This document shows, piece after piece, positions 40,376-46,042 of a DNA stretch of 46,042 nucleotides. Source of the DNA: Hyphomicrobiales bacterium. Lineage in GTDB: Bacteria > Pseudomonadota > Alphaproteobacteria > Rhizobiales > Aestuariivirgaceae. Numbering within the stretch: position 1 is the first letter of the stretch; each line of letters opens with the position of its first letter. The position numbers were made by a program, and so were the translations under genes. Below the pieces are notes generated by a model. That model saw nothing but the letters and a program-made list of their open reading frames with translations, had not been told where the DNA came from and searched no databases. The stretch spans positions 1 through 46,042 of the forward strand of contig JAEUMG010000031.1 of NCBI GenBank assembly GCA_016793355.1, given 5' to 3'.

Positions 40376-40909
40376 ATGTCGTGGACGGATGAGCGCGTCG
40401 AGCTTCTCAAGAAATTATGGACGGAAGGACTGAGCGCCAGCCAGATCGCCGGGAGACTGGGCTGCGGGGTGACCCGCAATGCGGTGATCGGCAAGGTCCA
40501 CAGGTTGAATCTGTCCGGCCGGGCGCCGCAGCCGCGCACCGCCGTGGCCCGGCCCCGCAAGATCCGCGAGCCGAGCCATCCGGCGCGCGGCATGGGCATC
40601 CCCTCCATGCCGAGTTCCGGCAACACGGCGCTCAAGCCCATGCTGCGGCCGGAGCCGATCGCCCGGCAATTGACGATCCCGGAGCCCAAGCCGCTGCGAT
40701 TGGTCGATCTGCCGAAGGACGGGCGGGTAACCATCCTCCATCTCTCGGACAAAACCTGCAAATGGCCGATCGGCGATCCGGGAACGGAGGAATTCTGCTT
40801 CTGCGGCCACGGGCCTCGCGAGGGCTCGCCTTACTGCGAATATCACGCGCGCATCGCCTACCAGCCCCTGCAGGACCGCCGGCATCGCAAATTCGCGAGC
40901 GGGAGGTAG
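40376..40909 (+). CDS. gcrA: GcrA cell-cycle regulator
   Basis: A 177-residue GcrA-family protein. The N-terminal DNA-binding helix-turn-helix is MSWTDERVELLKKLWTEGL, followed by SASQIAGRLGCGVTRNAV and IGKVHRLNLSGR. A Pro-rich linker follows. The C-terminal sigma-70-binding domain has Cys residues (KTCKWPIGDPGTEEFCFCGH and SPYCEYHARIAYQPLQDR). GcrA recruits sigma-70 RNA polymerase to promoters carrying CcrM-methylated GANTC. The start is set at ATG 40376 because nearly all family members begin MSWTDERV. In-frame GTG 40337 and ATG 40346 would add 10-13 residues. Its upstream region is itself dense in GANTC. Confidence 0.93.
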   Translation: MSWTDERVELLKKLWTEGLSASQIAGRLGCGVTRNAVIGKVHRLNLSGRAPQPRTAVARPRKIREPSHPARGMGIPSMPSSGNTALKPMLRPEPIARQLTIPEPKPLRLVDLPKDGRVTILHLSDKTCKWPIGDPGTEEFCFCGHGPREGSPYCEYHARIAYQPLQDRRHRKFASGR

Positions 40910-40927
40910 GGGCAGAGTTTCTCAATT

Positions 40928-41022
40928 GTCATCCCCAGACTTGGTCCGGGGATCCATCGTGCCGATGCTCCGTGTGCGGAGTGTGTTGAGGAATGGATTG
41001 CCGGGACAAGCCCGGCAATGAC
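40928..41022. repeat. Dispersed palindromic repeat between convergent genes
   Basis: A 95-base element bounded by GTCAT (40928-40932) and ATGAC (41018-41022). It contains CCCCAGACTTGGTCCGGGG, CTCCGTGTGCGGAG and GCCGGGACAAGCCCGGC as successive hairpins, and an outer GGATCCAT/ATGGATTGCC symmetry. It closely resembles interspersed repeats common in alphaproteobacterial genomes. Placed 19 bases after the gcrA stop and 12 bases before the convergent gene's stop, it may serve as a two-way terminator. Confidence 0.75.
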
Positions 41023-41033
41023 AACGTCTTTAG

Positions 41034-41645
41034 TTACCGCATCAGATCCGAAATCGCGCCCTTGCAGGCACCGGAGAGCCTGGCGGAATGCGCCCTCAGG
41101 CAATTGACGGCGTTGCCGCCGCCCAACTGGATGCCGCCGCAATAGGCGCGGAATTCCGGCCCGCAGGCCTCGCGCACGAGGAAAATCTCCTGGCGAAGGG
41201 TGAGATGCACGGCGGGCTCGGCCGCGGCGGGCTGGTTCGCCGATTTTTGCTGGCTTTGCGACGGCGCCTCGCCGCTTGATGCGGCATCGGAGCCCGCCGG
41301 CGCATCATCGGAGGAATCGGTCGACCCCGAAGAAGTGCCGCCGGCCGCATCGCTCGAGCTCGCGGCATCGTCCGATGACGATGAGGATGACGACGCGCCG
41401 GGCATCACCGCCTTGACCGCGCTCTGGCAGGCGGAGGAAAGACTGGCGACGTTTTTCTCAAGACATTGCAGGGCCGCGGCACCGCCGGGCGATACGCCCG
41501 CGCAATGGCTGCGAAAATCATTGGGGCAGGCCGAGCGGATCGCCTGCTGCTGCGCCGCGGTGGGCGATGCCGAAGCCGTGCCGGCAAGGCCGAGCACGAT
41601 ACCGGCCGACATGAACAAGACTGATGCTGCAAGCTTGATGGTCAA
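41034..41645 (-). CDS. Exported protein with two cysteine-rich repeats and an acidic Ser-rich linker
   Basis: A 203-residue secreted or periplasmic protein. The signal peptide is LAASVLFMSAGIVLGLAGTA, cleaved near SASP. Two related modules flank a low-complexity linker. Module 1: AIRSACPNDFRSHCAGVSPG, AALQCLEKNVASLSSACQSA. Module 2: LVREACGPEFRAYCGGIQLG, NAVNCLRAHSARLSGACKGA. Each has four Cys in the C-x7-C-x(n)-C-x(n)-C pattern of the Golgi-apparatus-protein (cysteine-rich FGFR-like) repeat family. The linker is rich in Ser, Asp, Ala and Gly, followed by a Gln-rich patch. Similar proteins are common in rhizobia; their role is unknown. It is convergent with gcrA. Confidence 0.85.
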   Translation of the reverse strand: MTIKLAASVLFMSAGIVLGLAGTASASPTAAQQQAIRSACPNDFRSHCAGVSPGGAAALQCLEKNVASLSSACQSAVKAVMPGASSSSSSSDDAASSSDAAGGTSSGSTDSSDDAPAGSDAASSGEAPSQSQQKSANQPAAAEPAVHLTLRQEIFLVREACGPEFRAYCGGIQLGGGNAVNCLRAHSARLSGACKGAISDLMR

Positions 41646-41781
41646 ATGATCCTCCCATGCGCAGTGACGCGGCGCGCAGAAACTGCGGAGCGATCATGGC
41701 GCTCTCAAGACGGCTCGGAACCGATCCGAAGCGGCGCGTAGGCTGGACCCGCGTGCAGCCAAGCGACTGTACCGTGTCCGC

Positions 41782-42489
41782 TCAGGCGGCGCTGCTGCGG
41801 CCGAAGCGCTCGTCGAAGGAATAGCCCATGCCGCGCACGGTGCGGATCGGATCGACCTCGCGGCTGCGGGTGATCGATTTGCGCAGCCGCCCGACATGGA
41901 CGTCGACGGTGCGCTCGTCGACATAGACATCGCGGCCCCACACCGCGTCGAGCAGTTGCGCGCGCGAATAGACGCGCCCCGGATTCTGCATCAGATGCTC
42001 GAGCAGGCGGAATTCGGTGGGCGACAGGCTGATGTCGCGTGTCGAGCGCGTCACCCGGCGCGTGCGCCGGTCGAGCAGAATATCGCCGGCCCTGAGAATC
42101 TCGGCGACCGAATCCGGATTGACCCGCCGGAGAATGGTGCGCACCCGCGCCATGAGTTCCGGCACCGAAAAGGGCTTGACGATATAGTCGTCCGCCCCCG
42201 TCGAGAGGCCGCGCACGCGCTCGGCCTCCTCGCCGCGCGCGGTGAGCATGATGATCGGAATGTCGCGCGTCTCGGGCTTTGCCCGCAAAAGCCGGCAGAC
42301 CTCGATGCCGGAAATGCCGGGCAGCATCCAGTCGAGCAGGATGACGTCAGGGCGTTCCTCGGCGACGAGCCGCGGCACGTCCTCGCCATTGGCGCAGCAG
42401 CGTACCCGGAAACCCTCCGCCTCGAAATTATAGGAGAGGAGCACCTGGATAGGCTCCTCATCTTCGACGATGAGGATCGACGCGGTCAT
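41782..42489 (-). CDS. phoB: Phosphate regulon response regulator PhoB
   Basis: A 235-residue OmpR-type response regulator. The receiver domain has the acidic pair Glu9/Asp10 (ILIVEDEEPIQVLL), the phosphoacceptor Asp53 (VILLDWMLPGISG), Thr in IIMLTARGEE and Lys105 in DYIVKPFSVPEL. The C-terminal winged-helix domain has LSPTEFRLLEHLMQNPGRVY and VDVHVGRLRKSI, then TVRGMGYSF. It activates phosphate-starvation genes when phosphorylated by PhoR. It is the last gene of pstCAB-phoU-phoB, with a 4-base overlap with phoU. The phoR gene is not in the window. Confidence 0.94.
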   Translation of the reverse strand: MTASILIVEDEEPIQVLLSYNFEAEGFRVRCCANGEDVPRLVAEERPDVILLDWMLPGISGIEVCRLLRAKPETRDIPIIMLTARGEEAERVRGLSTGADDYIVKPFSVPELMARVRTILRRVNPDSVAEILRAGDILLDRRTRRVTRSTRDISLSPTEFRLLEHLMQNPGRVYSRAQLLDAVWGRDVYVDERTVDVHVGRLRKSITRSREVDPIRTVRGMGYSFDERFGRSSAA

Positions 42490-43202
42490 TGGGTATTCGT
42501 CGACTCAAAGATCGTGAAGCTGGTCGTGTCCTTCTTGGGACGCTCTTCACCGATCGGCCGGCCGTGGACGAGATAATGAATGTTCTCGGCGATATTGGTC
42601 GCGTGATCGCCGATGCGCTCGAGATTCTTGGTCGCGAAAAGGAGATGCGTGCACACCCCGATCATGCGCGGATCCTCCATCATGTAGGTGAGCAATTCGC
42701 GGAAGATCGAATTGTAGAGCGCATCGATCTCCTCGTCATTGCGCCAGACCTGCACCGCCTTGACGTCGTCGCGCGTGGCATAGGCGTCGAGAACGTTCTT
42801 GAGCTGCTCGAGCGCAAGCCGGCCCATGCGCACCACGCCGGCCGAAAGGCGCCGCGGGAGCGTGTCCGGTATGGCATGGGCGCGTTTGGCGAGGTTCTTG
42901 GCGAGATCGCCGACACGCTCGAGATCGGAGGCGATGCGGATCGCCACCATGATGTCGCGCAGATCGCGCGCCATCGGCTGGCGCCTGGCGATGGTCTTGA
43001 TCACCTTCTCTTCCAGCGAGACCTCTATGGCGTCGATCTTCTCGTCGCTCTGGATCACCTGGTCGGCGAGGTCGGTGTCGCGCTTGGAGAGCGCATCGAC
43101 AGCCTTGGCGAGCTGATCCTCGGCAAGCCCGCCCATCTGGGCGATCATCGTCTTGATGCTCTCAAGATCCTCGTCATAGGCTTTGACGATATGGTCTGAC
43201 AT
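42486..43202 (-). CDS. phoU: Phosphate signalling protein PhoU
   Basis: A 238-residue all-helical cytosolic protein with two PhoU repeats. Each repeat has the metal-binding E/DxxxD pattern (for example DDEEIDALYN-type stretch NDEEIDALYNSIFRELL, and SDEKIDAIEVSLEEKVIKT). RIASDLERVGDLAKNLAKRA and NLERIGDHATNIAENIHYL are the hallmark motifs. PhoU connects the Pst transporter with PhoR and keeps the regulon off when phosphate is plentiful. AAGGAA lies 8 bases before the ATG at 43202. It is 23 bases after pstB. Confidence 0.95.
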   Translation of the reverse strand: MSDHIVKAYDEDLESIKTMIAQMGGLAEDQLAKAVDALSKRDTDLADQVIQSDEKIDAIEVSLEEKVIKTIARRQPMARDLRDIMVAIRIASDLERVGDLAKNLAKRAHAIPDTLPRRLSAGVVRMGRLALEQLKNVLDAYATRDDVKAVQVWRNDEEIDALYNSIFRELLTYMMEDPRMIGVCTHLLFATKNLERIGDHATNIAENIHYLVHGRPIGEERPKKDTTSFTIFESTNTQ

Positions 43203-43225
43203 GCGCTGTTTCCTTCGATGCGGGA

Positions 43226-44044
<819 letters not shown>

Positions 44045-44070
44045 GGGCGCGAACCTCGGTTCTGAGTGAC

Positions 44071-45912
44071 TTACCAGCGACGCTCGAAACGCTTGCGCAG
44101 CACGATCGCCGCGGCATTCATGACGAACAGGAAGACGAGAAGAACGATGATGGCGGCGGCCGTCTTCGCCTGGAAGGCGACTTCGGGAAGATCCGACCAC
44201 AGATAGATCTGGACCGGCAGCGCAGTTGCCGCGTCGGTGATGCCGCCGGGGATGTCGACGATGAAGGCAACCATGCCGATCATCAGCAGCGGAGCGGTTT
44301 CGCCGAGCGCATGCGCCATGCCGATGATCGTGCCGGTCATGATACCGGGCATGGCGAGCGGCAGGATGTGATGGAAGATCGCCTGCTGCTTGGAGGCGCC
44401 GACGCCGAGTGCCGCTTCCTTGATCGACGGCGGCACCGCCTTGAGCGCCGCGCGGGACGCGATGATGATGGTCGGAAGCACAAGGAGTGCGAGCACCAAC
44501 CCGCCGACCAAGGGCGCGGACCGCGGCAGGCCGAAGAAATTGAGGAACATGGCGAGGCCGAGCAGACCGAAGACGATCGAGGGCACGGCGGCGAGATTGT
44601 TGATATTGACCTCGATGATGTGGGTAAGCCGGTTCTTCGGCGCGAATTCCTCGAGATAGATCGCCGCGGCGACGCCGATCGGCAGACAGAGGATAAGCGT
44701 GACGAGAAGGGTGAGAATCGAGCCCACCAGCGCGCCGCGGATGCCGGCAAGTTCCGGTTCGCGCGAGTCGCCGGAGGTGAAGAAGCGCCAGGCGATGCCG
44801 GAATGCACCAGTCCCTGCGTTTCGAGCGATTGCAGCCACACCGCTTCCTGGTCGCTGACCCGGCGATTGGCCTCCGGCGTCGTGAGCTGTTCAAGCGTCC
44901 AGCTCCCCGGCGCGGCGCTCGCCGTTCCCTTGGGCGGAATCAGGGCCACGGCTCTGGCGCTCTGCTCGTCGAGTTCGGTGACCTTGAAGGCACCGCCATC
45001 CGCCCAGATGATCACGCTCGGCAGACCCGGATCGAGCGTTTCGGCGCTGTCGGACTCGGCAAGCCGGGCCTGGAGCGCCTCGACCTTGGCTTTGAGCGTT
45101 GCCTCGTTTGAGAGCAGGCCGTCGAGCTCAGCCTTGATCGAATCGCGCTCGGTCGTCGCCTGGGCGATGGCGGTGGCGTCATTGGCCTGGGTTGCCGTCT
45201 CAAGCCGCGTCTCGGCCAGCTTCAACTCGTCGGCCTTGCCGGCGGCAGCCGCCGCGATGCGCTCATATTCCTTGCGGCTGCGCGTCAATTCCTCGGTGAC
45301 GAAGCGCTTGGCGCGTTGGAGAGCCGCCGCGAAATCGCGCGTCGAGGAAGCGAGGAGGAAATTGTCGCCATCGGGCGTGATCGTCAGCGTGCCGGCGCCG
45401 GAGGTCCTGACGATACCCGTCTGATAGCCTTTCAGGAACTGATCGGCGTCGTCGGAGAGAAGGACCGGCACTTGCACTTCGGTTCCGATGAGCGACGGGT
45501 CGGATGCAATCATGGAACGGAAATCATCGGCGGCGCCGGAACTCAAAAGGCCGTTGAGCGCCTTGCGATCGGCGCGCGACGTAGCCCCCGGAAACAGCTC
45601 GCGCAGCTTGTCGCGGATGAGCGAGTCGTAATCGGCGGACAGCAAGGCCTTGAGGTCGCGCGCGCCCTGCGGATCGAGCGCGGCCTGATCGGCCATGAGC
45701 GACAGGCCGAGCGTATGTTCCGTGAATGCCGGAATGCCCTTGCGCAGAATATCGGCAAAGAGCACCACGAGAAACACCGCGGTGAGCGCGATCGCGATCA
45801 CGCCGTAGGACTTGAAGCGCCGCTCGGCGGCGTAGCGGCGGCGAATCATGGCCGCATCGCTCTGGAGCTTGCGAGCCAAGGCGGCGTTTCGAGGTGCGGC
45901 GATGTCAGTCAT
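44071..45912 (-). CDS. pstA: Phosphate ABC transporter permease PstA with long periplasmic insertion
   Basis: A 613-residue inner-membrane permease, about twice the size of E. coli PstA. The first helix ([18 protein letters not shown], about residues 38-56) is followed by roughly 330 periplasmic residues that include a coiled coil (about 200-288; for example [20 protein letters not shown]). The permease core occupies residues 390-613: [40 protein letters not shown] and the coupling loop [20 protein letters not shown]. Rhizobial PstA proteins usually carry an N-terminal extension (DUF3333). The insertion here looks like that domain enlarged. It overlaps pstC by 8 bases. Confidence 0.93.
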   Translation of the reverse strand: MTDIAAPRNAALARKLQSDAAMIRRRYAAERRFKSYGVIAIALTAVFLVVLFADILRKGIPAFTEHTLGLSLMADQAALDPQGARDLKALLSADYDSLIRDKLRELFPGATSRADRKALNGLLSSGAADDFRSMIASDPSLIGTEVQVPVLLSDDADQFLKGYQTGIVRTSGAGTLTITPDGDNFLLASSTRDFAAALQRAKRFVTEELTRSRKEYERIAAAAAGKADELKLAETRLETATQANDATAIAQATTERDSIKAELDGLLSNEATLKAKVEALQARLAESDSAETLDPGLPSVIIWADGGAFKVTELDEQSARAVALIPPKGTASAAPGSWTLEQLTTPEANRRVSDQEAVWLQSLETQGLVHSGIAWRFFTSGDSREPELAGIRGALVGSILTLLVTLILCLPIGVAAAIYLEEFAPKNRLTHIIEVNINNLAAVPSIVFGLLGLAMFLNFFGLPRSAPLVGGLVLALLVLPTIIIASRAALKAVPPSIKEAALGVGASKQQAIFHHILPLAMPGIMTGTIIGMAHALGETAPLLMIGMVAFIVDIPGGITDAATALPVQIYLWSDLPEVAFQAKTAAAIIVLLVFLFVMNAAAIVLRKRFERRW

Positions 45913-46042
45913 ATTGTTCCCGATACCTTTGGACGACGCGCAACGCGATGAAGTTGAGCGCAAGAGTGAAGAAGAAGAGCACGAAGCCAAGCGCGAAGGC
46001 CGAAAGCGTCTTGGCGCTGTCGAACTCCTGATCGCCGACCAG
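45905..46042 (-). CDS. pstC: Phosphate ABC transporter permease PstC, C-terminal end only
   Basis: The last 45 residues of a permease entering from the right edge. They read LVGDQEFDSAKTLSAFALGF, then a hydrophobic helix (VLFFFTLALNFIALRVV) and QRYREQYD before the TGA at 45905-45907. The final helix with a RYREQY ending is characteristic of PstC. The stop lies inside the pstA start region (8-base overlap). The order pstC-pstA-pstB-phoU-phoB is the standard alphaproteobacterial arrangement. Confidence 0.9.
   Translation of the reverse strand: MVGDQEFDSAKTLSAFALGFVLFFFTLALNFIALRVVQRYREQYD

Noticed and set aside
41646-41781. Search for a PHO box or terminator between phoB and the Cys-rich gene
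   Set aside because: No CTGTCAT-type repeat and no hairpin with a T-run is visible; the pst promoter would lie upstream of pstC, beyond the right edge.

Overview
The window is high-GC (estimated in the low 60s percent) and tightly packed. Every recognisable gene fits an alphaproteobacterium of the Hyphomicrobiales (Rhizobiales) type. Indicators are the GcrA cell-cycle regulator, an alphaproteobacterial tad/cpa pilus cluster, the yejABEF-type ABC operon with two binding proteins, a membrane-anchored CycM-type cytochrome, the pstCAB-phoU-phoB order, and a GTTC-N7-GTTC LexA box. I see no rRNA, tRNA, CRISPR array, transposase or phage gene, so most of this is ordinary chromosome.

Layout. 1-4405: the start of an unidentified gene, a Tat-exported ABC binding protein, a PLP aminotransferase and a malonyl-CoA synthetase (matB-like). 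4478-16405: a complete tight-adherence (Flp) pilus locus. Two TadE-like pseudopilins and a small pilus-N-domain protein lie on the minus strand. They face away from flp-cpaA-cpaB-cpaC-cpaD-cpaE-cpaF-tadB-tadC on the plus strand, and the lipoprotein TadD faces back from the far end. 16523-19187: M17 aminopeptidase, MarR regulator and NlpC/P60 peptidase. 19181-27658: a minus-strand operon of two family-5 peptide-binding proteins, YejB, YejE, YejF and a GhrA-type reductase. 27770-32584: cytochrome c, kdsB, pheA, nudC, an LCAD-type acyl-CoA dehydrogenase and its MerR-family regulator.

32871-35702 encodes a 943-residue PodJ-like coiled-coil/transmembrane/Sel1-repeat polarity protein. It is followed by a DUF3429 membrane protein and the DNA-repair pair PdeM and Lhr-like helicase. 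An 844-base gap (39532-40375) then holds an SOS box, a strongly structured segment that may be an RNA, a mosaic palindromic repeat, and a promoter region dense in GANTC sites in front of gcrA. The window closes with a secreted Cys-rich-repeat protein and the phosphate regulon phoB-phoU-pstB-pstA-pstC (pstC is cut by the right edge).

A theme of cell polarity and cell cycle runs through the window. It holds a polar pilus, a PodJ-like organiser and GcrA, and CtrA-like (TTAA-N7-TTAA) and CcrM-type (GANTC) motifs sit in front of several of these genes. The least-explained DNA is the 39.6-40.0 kb intergenic segment. All functional statements rest on recognising motifs and family resemblance by eye; no search or folding program was run.
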